A stretch of DNA of 64,000 bases from Erpobdella octoculata (GCA_963978895.1 OZ022238.1:32289593-32353592); one strand, 5' to 3'; positions 10,963-21,326 are shown, numbered from the stretch's first letter. Notes: generated from the letters alone by a model not told the origin. Made by a program: numbers and translations.

Positions 10963-11766
10963 TAGCAATTTTACCGATTGTAATCACGTCGAACCGCCGG
11001 GGCAATAGCAGCGACCGAACTGAAGTGCGATAAAAATACTTGCATCCTGCGCAACTGCCCGGTCGGTGTCGACAAACTGGCTGAAACTGGTAACGCTCAG
11101 CAAGGCGACACACACTTCTCCGCATCAACACATTCTAAGTTTTTGGCTCTACGGGATCACATGCGGAAAACTCAACACACTTGCAAATGTCGGACTCTTG
11201 TCTCAACGCAAATTAAATAACTTTAATATCAACAAAATCTGTGAGTCATGCAGAAACCAACTCAGTAAAATAAATTTCATACTATTTAAAGCTGATTTTA
11301 TAAATTTCTAACCTTTTTGGAATAACACAAATTGTAACGAGACTAGCTGAATAATTCTCTGGACGGCTCTATAAAAGTTGAACACGCCGTCACGCTCTAA
11401 GAAATTATGTTAATGGGCGGTGGAGTCCACGCGAGCTCTCCATGTGGCCAGTCTCGACTACTACTTTCCTCTTTTTCTTCTCTTCTCTCTAAGCAGAAAG
11501 CTTCTAAGCTTTTTCACACCTTGGTATTTCTCTTTTTTTAATTTTTCTCCACGCAAACTGTCCGCTATACTAACTTTTTAATTTTATTAGCATCTCTCTC
11601 TTTCTTTATCTCTCTGTTATCTACGTGAACAGCCTAGACTAGACTTCTAACTTTTTCAACATCTCTTTTTCCATGTCCGAGTGGACAGCCTAGATTCATA
11701 ACTACATATCAACAAGATGGCGCTTAGTGTTTACACGAAGTGCCGTCAGCAAGTATTTTTATCGCA

Positions 11767-11902
11767 CTTCAGTTCTGCGTACCTCATTAATTATTCATTT
11801 TTTGTCGCGTGCGATTGGTTGGCGGCTCTGGGATTTCCATCCAGTTGAATCATGCTGCGAGTGATCTATTTTTAACAAAAGTCGCTGTACTAGCAAGAAC
11901 AA
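11767..11902 (-). repeat. Right arm of 136-bp inverted repeat
   Basis: Reverse complement of 10591-10726. The interval 11045-11766 before it contains pyrimidine-rich sequence (11460-11700, tcttttct and tctctctc runs) but no gene. A weakly similar pyrimidine-rich stretch with gtggacagcct and related words recurs at about 40440-40560. Confidence 0.7.
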
Positions 11903-11937
11903 TAGTCGCTGTCCTAGCTAAACAATAGTAATTTGAA

Positions 11938-12033
11938 ATGGCCGCAATGAATGGAGATGAGTTTGACGCGAATGTGAAAGCTTGTTGTTTTTGTAACAGT
12001 TCAATTGACGAAGCATGCATTTTAAAGTTGCAG
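11938..12033 (+). pseudogene. Exon-like segment 1, plus-strand copy
   Basis: Same 32 codons as the minus-strand segment at 7608-7703 (MAAMNGDEFDANVKACCFCN and onward), ending CAG|GTCATAAT. The Copia element is inserted 8 bp downstream (target duplication ATAAT at 12037-12041), that is, within the first intron. The downstream exon pieces lie beyond the Copia element at about 16520 and 16930. Confidence 0.45.
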
Positions 12034-12041
12034 GTCATAAT

Positions 12042-12229
12042 TATTGTGTTTTATACTTTATTTAAGAGTAAAACCCGAATTTATTGTACACAACTAAAAG
12101 CAACATGTCGACTCGAGAAACAACAAAGACGGAAGACGGAAGTACATAGAATAAAAAGAACAATGGTCAATTAATAAAAGATAAAATAAACTGTTCGATT
12201 TATAAGCAAAACAAAAACTATATTCAACA
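12042..12229 (-). repeat. Copia 3' LTR
   Basis: 188 bp, reading TGTTGAATA... to ...CACAATA on the minus strand. It is followed on the internal side by a purine-rich tract (aatgagaaggtg) at about 12230-12245 that serves as polypurine tract. Matches the 5' LTR at 16317-16504 almost perfectly. Confidence 0.92.
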
Positions 12230-12313
12230 CCTTCTCATTTTGAGCATAAATCGTAACAGTTATCAGTCTGACCAATTTCATTCTTAGTAAACTACTTGAT
12301 TTCCCAGGAAAAG

Positions 12314-13798
12314 TTAACCGAGTCCCATGTGGATCATCAGTTGCTTTAGCCTTGGTCCTTGTAGAGCTTTCGTTAGTGCATCTGCCACTTGAAGTTCTGT
12401 TGTGACACTCTTGACACCAACTTCACCGTCTGCAACCTTTTCTCTGATGAAGAAATGACGAGTCTGTATGTGTTTGGTACGTCGGTGATGTTCTGGGTTC
12501 TGAGCCAAACGAATAGCAGCTTCATTGTCAATTTGTATGACTGGAATATCATCAAATCCAACAATGTCGTTCAGCAGACGTTTTAACCAAACAACCTCAC
12601 GTGTGGCCTCACTAGCCGCTACTACCTCTGCTTCTGTGGTTGAGATAGAAACTGATGTCTGTCGTTGACTCAACCAGCTTATTGCTCCTTCAGCATAGAT
12701 ACAAACCACACCAGTCGTAGACCTGCCTGTGGTATGGTCACCTGCATGACCAGCATCACTATAACACAGGAGTGTGTTTTTATTCTGTTGAGGTCTGTAG
12801 ACAATTCCTGTATCTTCGGTACCCTTAAGATATCGCAGAATCCTTTTTACTTGGACTACATCACTATGAAGAGGATTTTCCAAATTCCTGGAAGCAACAC
12901 TAACAGCATATGCAAAATCGGGTCTGGTACCCGTCATTAAATACATGAGTGCCCCCACAACTGACCTGTAAGGAAATTTGACTGGTTCATTATTATCATC
13001 AAACTCTGCCTTCTCAGATGAGATGATTGGGGTAACACATGGCCGACAATTACTCATACCAAACTGATCAAGAACTTTTCTCGTATAGGCAGCTTGACTG
13101 ATCTTTATGGAGCCATCAGATTTCTGATTGATTTCTACTCCCAGGAAATATTTTGCTGGCTTTGTTATAATTTTAAACTCTGATTTTAACCTATCTGCAA
13201 ATTCTGAGAGTTCTTGTTTATCTGTAGCCATGACTATGCCATCATCAACATATAAAGCAAGAAACAATTTTTTCATATTTCTTTCCACTATAAACAGACA
13301 AGGATCAGCATCACTTTGTTTAAATCCGATCTTCTTTAAGAAATTGCCAAACCGCGTGTTCCAACATCTGGGAGCCTGCTTGAGTCCATACAAACTTCTT
13401 TTCAGTTTACACACTCTAGCAGAACCATCAGTAAAGCCTTCGGGCTGCTCCATATAGATTTCCTCTTGCAGATCACCATATAGGAATGCCGTTGAAACAT
13501 CGAACTGCATCAGATGCATTCTTTCACTGGCTGCAACGCTTAAAAGAGTTCTAACCGTTGTATTTCTGACCACTGGACTGAAGGTCTGATCGTAATCAAC
13601 TCCTTTCTTTTGAGCATAGCCTTTAATTACAAGTCTTGCTTTGTAACGTTCGATGGAACCATCTGAATTAGTCCTGACTTTGTAGACCCACTTGCATGGA
13701 ATAGCTTTTTTCTTAGGAGGGAGATCCATAAGATGCCACGTCTGGTTTTCACAAAGCGATTGCATTTCATTTTTCATCGCTTGCTGCCATTCATTCTT
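12314..13798 (-). CDS. pol: Copia pol C-terminal part: reverse transcriptase and RNase H
   Basis: Runs in the same frame as the upstream gag-integrase ORF, separated only by TAG at 13799-13801. Starts KNEWQQAMKNEMQSL, the classical start of the Copia RT domain. RT motifs: DVSTAFLYGDLQEEIYMEQP, GLKQAPRCWN and catalytic YVDD in LALYVDDGIV. RNase H motifs: YSDAGHAGD (usually D-W in place of G-H), STTEAEVVAASEA and HIQTRHFFIREKV, ending with ADALTKALQGPRL. A possible internal ATG is at 13775-13777. The domain is full length; only the upstream stop suggests loss of function. Confidence 0.92.
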   Translation of the reverse strand, partial: KNEWQQAMKNEMQSLCENQTWHLMDLPPKKKAIPCKWVYKVRTNSDGSIERYKARLVIKGYAQKKGVDYDQTFSPVVRNTTVRTLLSVAASERMHLMQFDVSTAFLYGDLQEEIYMEQPEGFTDGSARVCKLKRSLYGLKQAPRCWNTRFGNFLKKIGFKQSDADPCLFIVERNMKKLFLALYVDDGIVMATDKQELSEFADRLKSEFKIITKPAKYFLGVEINQKSDGSIKISQAAYTRKVLDQFGMSNCRPCVTPIISSEKAEFDDNNEPVKFPYRSVVGALMYLMTGTRPDFAYAVSVASRNLENPLHSDVVQVKRILRYLKGTEDTGIVYRPQQNKNTLLCYSDAGHAGDHTTGRSTTGVVCIYAEGAISWLSQRQTSVSISTTEAEVVAASEATREVVWLKRLLNDIVGFDDIPVIQIDNEAAIRLAQNPEHHRRTKHIQTRHFFIREKVADGEVGVKSVTTELQVADALTKALQGPRLKQLMIHMGLG

Positions 13799-16177
13799 CT
13801 AATCACTTTGATCTGCCTCCTCAAAGCTGGTAGGTTCTGAAGAACTGAACATTTCTGCTGCTATCATCACATAGTCATCGAAACGAGCAGGCCTCTTGAT
13901 GCATTCACGGTCACGCAACTGTATGCCTGAAGCAGGTGCACCACTCTGTGTCAGTTCATCATCAATGGTAGGTATTTCCTCAGTAACAGCTCCACTGTTT
14001 TCAGTCATCTGATCGTCATCAGCATCAGACTCATCTTGATCAGATTTCAATGGCCAATTTGGAACTGTTGTTCTTAGAATTTTCTCATCAAAAACAACAT
14101 CTCTTGAACGAACTGTTTTATTTCCTGGCTGGAGAAAAACTCTATAGCCATCATCGCCTTCATAGCCAACTAATATACCCTTCTCAGCTTTAGTGTCCAT
14201 CTTTTTTCTTCGTTGATCAGGAACATGAACATATGCAGTACAACCAATAATTCGCAAATGTGTGATTTTTGGTTTTCTATTGTACCACAGTTCGTATGGT
14301 GATTTTCCTTTGACACACGTAGGTGCAGTTCGATTCAAGATGTACCCAGCGGTCTGAATCAATTGTGCCCATAAAGCTTGAGGTAATTCTGCATGAGCTA
14401 ATCTCATGGCCCTGGCGGCTTCTACTAAGGTGCGATTCTCTCTTTCACTGCATCCATTTTGTTGAGGTGTGTATGGCATTATCAGACGTTGTCGGATACC
14501 ATGTTTGTTCAAAATTTTCTTCACATCAGCATTGTCAAATTCACCACCATTGTCACTCAGCAACTCCATCACTGTATGTCCAGCTGTTTGGCACTCAGCA
14601 AGCATCCACGTCAATTTCTCTGACACTTCAGACTTTTCTTTCATGAAGTAGACAAAACGGAAGCCACTGTAGTCATCTTTAAACAGGACAAAGTATCGAT
14701 AATTTGAGAATGAATTACAAAATGGACCACAAACATCAGTGTGTATTCTTTCGCCTGGTTTTGTTGCTCGAACTCTGGTTCCAAACTTCAGGCGATGTGC
14801 TTTTCCGAAGACACAACCTTCACAAACTTCACCATCAAGACTGACATCTATGTTGAATTCTTGTTTTAAAATTGACTTCACATGTCTTTTGTTTTGATGA
14901 GCAAGCCTTTCGTGATACAACTGAATCAAGTTTTCGTCCTTTACAATATTTGCTTCTTGTAACCTAGATGGTACAACTGTATCTGCAATCAGCCTGAACA
15001 AACCACCATTTCTTTCTCGAGCACCAACAAGAACTTTCACATTGTCGACCTTGAAGAAACATCTTTCTTGTGTAGACATGAAAATACTGTTTTTCTTCCT
15101 GTCTTGAGCTGCTAATACTGAAAAAAATTTTTTGTTCAACTTTGGAACATACCACACGTTTTCAAGTTTCACTCCAATGTTCTTTTTATCAATCACTGTT
15201 TTCAGGTGGACAGTACCTGCACCAACAGCTTCAACGTGATTTCCATCTGCTATCTGTAGGCTCTGGACATTTGAGAATTTCTTGAAGTTTGTCAGTATGT
15301 CACTTCTAAAAGTCAAATGACTGGTTGCGCCATTATCTACATACCAACCATCAGCAGATGTAGAACTATCAATTGCAAGAACGTCTGAATACACAGCAGA
15401 CAATGACACAGAATGGACTGACTCTGGAGCTTTACCTTGACTGATGTTCAAATCATTTGCTGGCTTCGGTGGTTTGCCATCGGCAATCCATTTTCTACAT
15501 TTACGAACAACATGTCCTACTTGCTTGCAGTAATGACAAATAATGGTACCTTGTTTTGCAGGCTTTATTTGACTTTTCTGTTTCTGTGCCGACTTCGGGT
15601 ATGTTGACTTAGCGAACAATGCTTCCTGTTGAACGGGTTCAGTTTTGCCAGCCAGAGCTCTTTCGTAACTACATAACTGATTCGTGAGATTATCAACAGT
15701 CCGTTCGGCTTTGCTCAACATTCTCCAACTCGAAGAAAATGAAAAATACTCACTTGGCAATGTTTCAATTATACGGCACATGAGCAGTAGATCTTTGTTT
15801 TCTTCTTTATCAAGTTCGACCTTTAGTTCCTTCCAGATATTCTTTAGCTTACCAACATGAGTAGCAGCTTCATCATCATCAACTTCTCTTGCACATGCAT
15901 GGGAACGAACCTTTTCATAAGATTCTTCTGACATGTTGGTTGATAGAATCACCATTGCACTGCAGTCAGCTTTCAAAAACTTGCTGTAGGCGGTTTGATA
16001 TGCAGTTACCTCGGCTTCTGTTGAATCATCCCTCGGTTCGTCTGGTTTTTTAAGTTTCCCTTCTACAACGTCCATGACATCTGGTGTGCCGCGCAGTAGG
16101 ATCAAAACTCTACCTTTCCAGTTCAACCAATTTGACTTGCCTTCTAGCGGCTTGATTTGAATTCTCGTGAAATCCAT
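13799..16177 (-). CDS. gag-pol: Copia gag-protease-integrase ORF ending in a nonsense codon
   Basis: 792 codons from ATG at 16177. Gag N-terminus (LEGKSNWLNWKGRV) is typical of Copia. A stretch around VRSHACAREVDDDEAATHVG seems shorter than in relatives, where about 30 residues usually separate these words, suggesting an in-frame deletion (inference). Zinc knuckle CHYCKQVGHVVRKC is C-x2-C-x4-H-x4-C. Protease motif is WYVDNGATSHLT. Integrase has H-x4-H (HERLAH) and C-x2-C (CEGC), then the D,D,E core (HTDVCGPF, LLSDNGGEF, QQNGCSERENRTL). The ORF ends with TAG right before the RT domain; RT-RNase H continues in the same frame. Confidence 0.93.
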   Translation of the reverse strand: MDFTRIQIKPLEGKSNWLNWKGRVLILLRGTPDVMDVVEGKLKKPDEPRDDSTEAEVTAYQTAYSKFLKADCSAMVILSTNMSEESYEKVRSHACAREVDDDEAATHVGKLKNIWKELKVELDKEENKDLLLMCRIIETLPSEYFSFSSSWRMLSKAERTVDNLTNQLCSYERALAGKTEPVQQEALFAKSTYPKSAQKQKSQIKPAKQGTIICHYCKQVGHVVRKCRKWIADGKPPKPANDLNISQGKAPESVHSVSLSAVYSDVLAIDSSTSADGWYVDNGATSHLTFRSDILTNFKKFSNVQSLQIADGNHVEAVGAGTVHLKTVIDKKNIGVKLENVWYVPKLNKKFFSVLAAQDRKKNSIFMSTQERCFFKVDNVKVLVGARERNGGLFRLIADTVVPSRLQEANIVKDENLIQLYHERLAHQNKRHVKSILKQEFNIDVSLDGEVCEGCVFGKAHRLKFGTRVRATKPGERIHTDVCGPFCNSFSNYRYFVLFKDDYSGFRFVYFMKEKSEVSEKLTWMLAECQTAGHTVMELLSDNGGEFDNADVKKILNKHGIRQRLIMPYTPQQNGCSERENRTLVEAARAMRLAHAELPQALWAQLIQTAGYILNRTAPTCVKGKSPYELWYNRKPKITHLRIIGCTAYVHVPDQRRKKMDTKAEKGILVGYEGDDGYRVFLQPGNKTVRSRDVVFDEKILRTTVPNWPLKSDQDESDADDDQMTENSGAVTEEIPTIDDELTQSGAPASGIQLRDRECIKRPARFDDYVMIAAEMFSSSEPTSFEEADQSD

Positions 16178-16297
16178 TATTCAAACAACTGTCAACAGGT
16201 GTCAGCGATTCAAAAGAAAACGTGATTACTTCGCTGCTCTAAATTACGAAAAATTTCGATCGTAAACTTTTAATAAATTCGAGTTACACAGTTAGTA

Positions 16298-16316
16298 GCT
16301 GACTGGGCCCATAACC
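16298..16316 (-). promoter_or_regulatory. Copia primer-binding site (initiator tRNA-Met half-molecule type)
   Basis: Directly after the 5' LTR, minus strand reads GGTTATGGGCCCAGTCAGC. This complements the anticodon arm of initiator tRNA-Met rather than its 3' end, the arrangement known from Drosophila copia, where a cleaved tRNA half primes reverse transcription. The position immediately at the LTR edge supports it. Confidence 0.8.
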
Positions 16317-16504
16317 TATTGTGTTTTATACTTTATTTAAGAGTAAAACCCGAATTTATTGTACACAACTAAAAGCAACATGTCGACTCGAGAAACAACA
16401 AAGAAGGAAGACGGAAGTACATAGAATAAAAAGAACAATGGTCAATTAATAAAAGATAAAATAAACTGTTCGATTTATAAGCAAAACAAAAACTATATTC
16501 AACA
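16317..16504 (-). repeat. Copia 5' LTR
   Basis: 188 bp; same ends as the 3' LTR. It is followed outward by the target duplication ATAAT. Confidence 0.92.
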
Positions 16505-17790
16505 ATAATTACCGATAATTTTAATCAACAACTTTTCCTGATGTTGGACAGAAAATTCTTTTCAAGGTAAAAAAGTTGCTTTGGCAAATACGATGATTTA
16601 GGGTTGATCTCTTAGTTAAGACTGATTTTTATTCATAATTACATTATACCTTAAACTAGTTTCTGCATTAAAAAAATCAATTTACTGAAATGTTGCAGAA
16701 AGTCTATCACTGTCAACATAAAAGCAGATATGGAGGTAAAAAAAATACAAACTGTAAAGCAGAAGTAATGCTAACACTAAGACGTTCACAATTCATTAGA
16801 ATAAATGCAAATGGCAGCAAAGTGAATCAAAAATGCAGGTGAATTTTGCAATACATCAGTTAAATTAGACTTAAAGTAAACTACTGACTTTTTTTAAACT
16901 TTAACTTGTGCTGATTTTGAATTTTTAGGTCGAAGGATCCTCATATTCCAAAGAAGTTGCCAGTTATTCTATTATCATGTAATCACAACACCTTCAAAAC
17001 AGACATCTCTTTAACCAACTTAAAAGTGAAGCACGCCACTTCATAAACTTTCAACATTCTTACAGACATTATTGTATTCCTGTCTATTTTTTTAACTGCT
17101 GTATAGTTTGTGTGTATCTATTGTTATTTGTTTTATAAATTCATATGTTTCAAATTGCAATAATTGTTCCTTATTTGTTCTCATTTTGGAGTATTACTGT
17201 ATTGTTTGTTGTGTGTATAATTTAATTCACTTTGTAAACTTATATGCTTTGAATTGTCAATGTGCAATAATTTCACTTTATTGTTTTTCACATGGTAGTA
17301 TCGCTGTTTTTGTGTGTATATTTTTATTTGTTTTATAAATTTATCTGCTTTAAATTTTTCAAGAATTTTTGTATTGCTGTTTATTTTTTTTAATTGCTGT
17401 ATAGTTTTTGTGTGTTTTATAAATTAATATGTTTCAAATTGCAATAATTTTACCTTATTTTTTCTCATTTTGGAGTATTACTGTATTGTTGTGTGTATAA
17501 TTTGTTTTTTCTTGCTCTAGTTTCTCAGTTTATACATGTTTTAAAACTCATTTTGGTTGATGGATAGAGGATAAATAAAAAAAATCAATGATAAAGTTTG
17601 TTCCAATGTTTTCATACAGCAATTTGCAATGTAAATAAATAGTAAATATGGCTGAAATGCTGCTCGATTACTTTGTGCACTCTAAACTGCCGAGAAAAGC
17701 TACATTAGTTCTGTAAAAGATGTATTTCAACAAAACATACATATTGTAATGAAAAATTCATTAATTGAAGCTGCATGGGAGTGAAAATTT
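16505..17790 (+). repeat. Inverted-repeat copy B carrying decayed exons (right part)
   Basis: Reverse complement of 5982-7210. It contains the end of exon-like segment 2 (ending FPDVGQKILFK before a GTAAAA donor near 16572) and exon-like segment 3 at about 16930-17045 (after an AG acceptor; DPHIPKKLPVILLSCNHN). From 17050 to 17790 there is AT-rich sequence with internal direct repeats (aattgcaataattgt or aattttacctta words) but no gene. From 17791 to 18017 nothing recognisable. Confidence 0.65.
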
Positions 17791-18017
17791 TTGTTTTAGA
17801 CAGGCTAAAGTTGCTGGGCCAAAATCTTTAAATTTAGTAGCATTGAGCTTTTTTCAAAAAGTAGAGAAGTTTTGCAAATATTAATAAATGCGGTTGATAA
17901 AATTTTTATTAAATTAAATTCGATACACAACATTTCGAGTTCCCATTAACCACCGGATAAAATGTTATCGAAAATAAACATTTCGTTTGAATAATTAGCA
18001 CAGCCAGAGGCTGTGGA

Positions 18018-18108
18018 AATTCCAGAGCCTTCAATCAATCGCGTGCGACTAAAATGAATAATTAATGAGGTACGCAGAACTGAAGTGCGATAAAAATACT
18101 TGCGTGCC
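18018..18108 (+). repeat. Dispersed repeat shared with 10655-10726 and 11748-11840
   Basis: About 90 bp beginning near tggaaattccagagcc, with aatgaataattaatgaggta, and ending gcgataaaaatacttgc. It is in direct orientation relative to 10655-10726 and inverted relative to 11748-11840. The hAT at 18117 inserted just beyond its end. Confidence 0.7.
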
Positions 18109-18639
18109 GTCATGGCCCGTGGCGTAGAAATGGGGGGGGCGGACAGGGCAAATGCCCCAGGCGGCACTCAGGAGGGGGCGGCAAAATTGAAATCTTGAAA
18201 AAAAGTGGCTCGACCTTTTTACAAAAATAGAGGAAAAACTTTTAAAGAGTCGAATTTTTGCACACAACTAAAATCATTCATCTTAGACTCACTGTATTCT
18301 ATGCAAATACAGTTATTCAAACTAATTTCCATGCTTAAACACAAACATAGAAAGTTTACGGGTGTTAACGCACTTTCTTTCATCATTATTAGAAAACGTT
18401 ACAGCCACGCCCCATATTTACACTTTTCCCATAAGCCCTTTATCAGACCCACACAGACTATCTGCAAAACGCCTGTTTCATCCCGTGCATTAATCACTTA
18501 ATCACAGCTTAAATTTAGCAGGTCTCCATTCTGCCTGCCTTACTGCAAATGCTTCTACCTTCTTTGGAACGGTTAAAAAAGTGTTTGTTTTCTTTTCAGC
18601 ATCTACTCACAGATCTTGAAGAATAATGTTACAGTGACT

Positions 18640-20064
18640 GTTAAACGTCTTTCCGATACTCGGTAGAGTGCAAGATATGATGCTGTTGCTGTTCTTCATA
18701 GTAAATTAGAAAAAGTGATCAGAGCCGTGGAGGAACTCCGTGATGGCCAGTCAGAGAACATGGAGACAAGAAGTGATGCCGGGTGCTTTTAGCAACTATT
18801 CTGACCTACAATTTCGTTGCGTGTCTTCATTTCTGGGCGCGACTACTGAATGAGATTAACGACTCACAGAAGTACTTACAAACTCGTGGCCTAGGACTTG
18901 ATGTCTGTGCATCAAAGATACAGTTGCTCTTGTTTTTCCTGGCCGAAGAGAGAGATTCTGTTGTTTTAGAGGCTCATGCTGCAGCTGTTGCGTTTTGTGA
19001 GGAAATGAATATTCCCATAGAAAGACGAATAAGGAAGAAGAAACGCTTGTCTGGAAAAGAGACAACAGATATAGGACTGACTATGCAACAGAAAATGCGA
19101 ATGGAACACCTTGAAGTGATGGATCGACTCACAGCCGAAATTTCCAGATGTACGCAAGAGCTCCGCAATCTTAACATTCACTTTGGCTTTCTAAAAGCAG
19201 CCTATTTTCTAGACGTAAATAATAATTCTGCCATGAAGGAGAATGTTAATTATGTGACAAATACCTATACAGATGTGAATGCGACTGACTTGCTTCAAGA
19301 GATAAAACAATTTCGAAAACATACAAAGACGTTTCAAACTTTGGATCTTGGGGGATGCTGCAGTGGAAAAAGAGAGAGATTCTGTTGTTTTAGAAGCTCA
19401 TGCTGCAGCTGTTGCGTTTTGTGAGGAAATGAATATTCCCATGGAAAGACGAATAAGGAAGAAGAAACGCTTGTCTGGAAAAGAGACAACAGATATAGGA
19501 CTGACTATGCAACAGAAAATGCGAATGGAACACCTTGAAGTGATGGATCGACTCACAGCCGAAATTTCCAGATGTACGCAAGAGCTCCGCAATCTTAACA
19601 TTCACTTTGGCTTTCTAAAAGCAGCCTATTTTCTAGACGTAAATAATAATTCTGCCATGAAGGAGAATGTTAATTATGTGACAAATACCTATACAGATGT
19701 GAATGCGACTGACTTGCTTCAAGAGATAAAACAATTTCGAAAACATACAAAGACGTTTCAAACTTTGGATCTTGGGGGATGCTGCAGTGGATTGTGAAGT
19801 GGACTCTTATTGAATGCTTACCGAATCTCACTATTCTTCTTCACATTCTCCTTACGATTGGTGTCTTCGTGGCAAGTTGCAAACGAGCTTCTCTAAGCTA
19901 AAGCATATAAAAACGTTTCTCCAATCAACCATGACTCAGAAACGACTTACGAAATTGGCTATTTTTTCCATAGAAAAGGAAGCTGCTGAAAAACTCGATG
20001 ATGATGAAGTCTTGAGGGATTTTTCAGCCATTAAAACAAAAAAGATGTACTCTTTCATTCCAGT
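18640..20064 (+). pseudogene. hAT transposase relic (ZMYM-like), internally duplicated
   Basis: Pieces read in order: LSDTR*SARYDAV (a stop where W is usual), LEKVIRAVEEL, TRSDAGCF, LLATILTYNFVACLHFW, a helical region (LRNLNIHFGFLKAAYF), SATDLLQEIKQF-like text, and the C-terminal hAT dimerisation region SFSKLKHIKTFLQSTMTQKR with LAIFSIEKEAAEKL. These words are typical of animal hAT proteins. Frames change at the 424-bp duplication (424 is not a multiple of three) and elsewhere, so no functional transposase is encoded. Confidence 0.8.
18951..19790 (+). repeat. 424-bp tandem duplication inside the hAT
   Basis: 18951-19366 and 19375-19790 match at an offset of 424 bp with very few differences (for example cccatag versus cccatgg). 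The junction runs through tgctgcagtggaaaaagaga. The high identity suggests a recent duplication after the transposase was already decaying. Confidence 0.9.
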
Positions 20065-20364
20065 ATACAGTATATTGCGTTCCTGTATACTCTTCAAGCT
20101 TACAATACTATGTACTTTAGTTTAATAACTTCTATTTGGCCAGTTCATAATCATAACCAATAAAAAAAAGATTCATTGAATTATATAAAATATTATAGAA
20201 AATTAGACAATTCGCGTGAAAATGTGTGAAAATTGCTAATTGGTGCTAATGCACAGGCAGGATAGTTTCGGTGAAGATGCCGAGAAAATTCGTAAAAATT
20301 AGGGGCGGCATTTTTTTCCTTCGCCCCTAGTGAAATATTAGGTTACTACGCCACTGGTCATGGC

Positions 20365-20487
20365 CTTATTATTTAGAGGGGGAGTATAAAAATAATTCTC
20401 GAATTTAGACGAATTGAAAAAACCATCTATGAGGGAAGAAGGGGAGCTTGAGCTCCAAAAGCTCCCATGGTGGCTACGCTACTGACT
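20365..20487 (-). mobile_element. hAT-type right end fragment
   Basis: Ends GGTGGCTACGCTACTG at 20487, similar to the CAGTGGCGTAGCC-type terminal sequence seen elsewhere. It includes gagctccaaaagctccc. No left partner or 8-bp duplication was identified. Confidence 0.35.
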
Positions 20488-20639
20488 TTCTAATTACAAT
20501 GGAAAGTCCGATGCGGAATTCGGTGTAGAAGGGAAACGGTCAATAGCGTCTGGCACTTAAGACACAGTTTTTATAAAATATTTATTTACATATTTAAATT
20601 CAGCATCAAATTTACAACTAAATTCCAAAAAAACTGGAG

Positions 20640-20915
20640 CTCGGACAAAATTATTTATATTTTTACCAATGCTTTTATTAACTCGTCGTCTCTGTTTCTC
20701 TGTCTGTCTGTTTGTTTCTCTGTCTGTCTGTTTGTTTCTCTGTCTGTCTGTTTGTTTCTCTGTCTGTTTCAAATCTTGCAATCAATTTTTGAGTCACTTC
20801 CTGATGATAGATTTTTTTCAAATTTTGCATACATGCTCAAAATAGAAGACAATGCAATATTCAATTATTAGTTTTACAATAAGTCAATTAATTTAGTTAA
20901 TTTTAATTAATTTCG

Positions 20916-20998
<83 letters not shown>

Positions 20999-21115
20999 AT
21001 ATATATGTATGTATATGTGTACGTGTGTGTGTTTATTATATTTTTTTATCTAGGAATTTATATATATAAAAGCATTGGGTTTTAAAAATTCGTTTTTAAT
21101 TTACTTGTTTCATAT
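20640..21115. repeat. Dispersed repeat family 1 (copy 2) with microsatellite expansions
   Basis: Matches 26054-26385 and, from 20848, also 3566-3790. Internal expansions specific to this copy: a tctgtctgtctgtttgtt-type tract at about 20697-20770 (three units versus a short form at 26085-26105) and a (TA)n then (TG)n tract at about 20918-21000. No coding. Confidence 0.75.
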
Positions 21116-21242
21116 TTATTTTCCGGTATTTTGAGGCCAATCGGAAAAATCGATGGGCTTCGGTTATTGCCGTATCACGCCTAAAACATTATTTTTTTAT
21201 ATTTTTTTTACATTTGGATGAAACACAAACATCACCCTATAT

Positions 21243-21326
21243 TCAGTGGCGCAGCCAGAAATTTTTTCGGGGGGCACGGAGGGAGAAACTGATTAGTAAG
21301 GAGTTTTCTGAAAAATTTACCACCCA
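21243..21326 (+). mobile_element. hAT-type left end fragment split by a solo LTR
   Basis: CAGTGGCGCAGCCAGAAA followed by a G-run (cggggggcac) resembles the hAT ends at 3863 and 18117. The sequence is interrupted at 21327 by the solo LTR and resumes after 22280. No right end was located. Confidence 0.4.

Larger units (their letters stand above)
12042..16504 (-). mobile_element. Ty1/Copia retrotransposon, nearly full length
   Basis: Complete structure on the minus strand. LTRs are at 16317-16504 (5') and 12042-12229 (3'), 188 bp each, with only one difference noticed (agacgg versus agaagg region). Target duplication ATAAT is at 12037-12041 and 16505-16509. The primer-binding site abuts the 5' LTR and the polypurine tract abuts the 3' LTR. 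The order gag, protease, integrase, RT, RNase H is diagnostic for Copia. The near-identical LTRs point to a young insertion. A TAG codon between integrase and RT breaks the single long ORF. Confidence 0.95.
18117..20356 (+). mobile_element. hAT transposon with 8-bp target duplication
   Basis: Ends CCGTGGCGTAG (left, one change from CAGTGGCGTAG) and CTACGCCACTG (right), flanked on both sides by the 8-bp duplication GTCATGGC (18109-18116 and 20357-20364). An 8-bp duplication with CAGxG-type ends is the hAT signature. Inside are fragments of a hAT transposase of the ZMYM-like group, broken by nonsense and frame changes, with a 424-bp tandem duplication. G-rich and C-rich blocks lie just inside each end (18132-18180 and 20300-20330). 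Confidence 0.9.

Noticed and set aside
410..13801. A variant genetic code in which TAA or TAG is read as sense
   Set aside because: Only one stop occurs in each of two elements, of different type, and normal termination codons are used elsewhere; isolated nonsense mutations are simpler.
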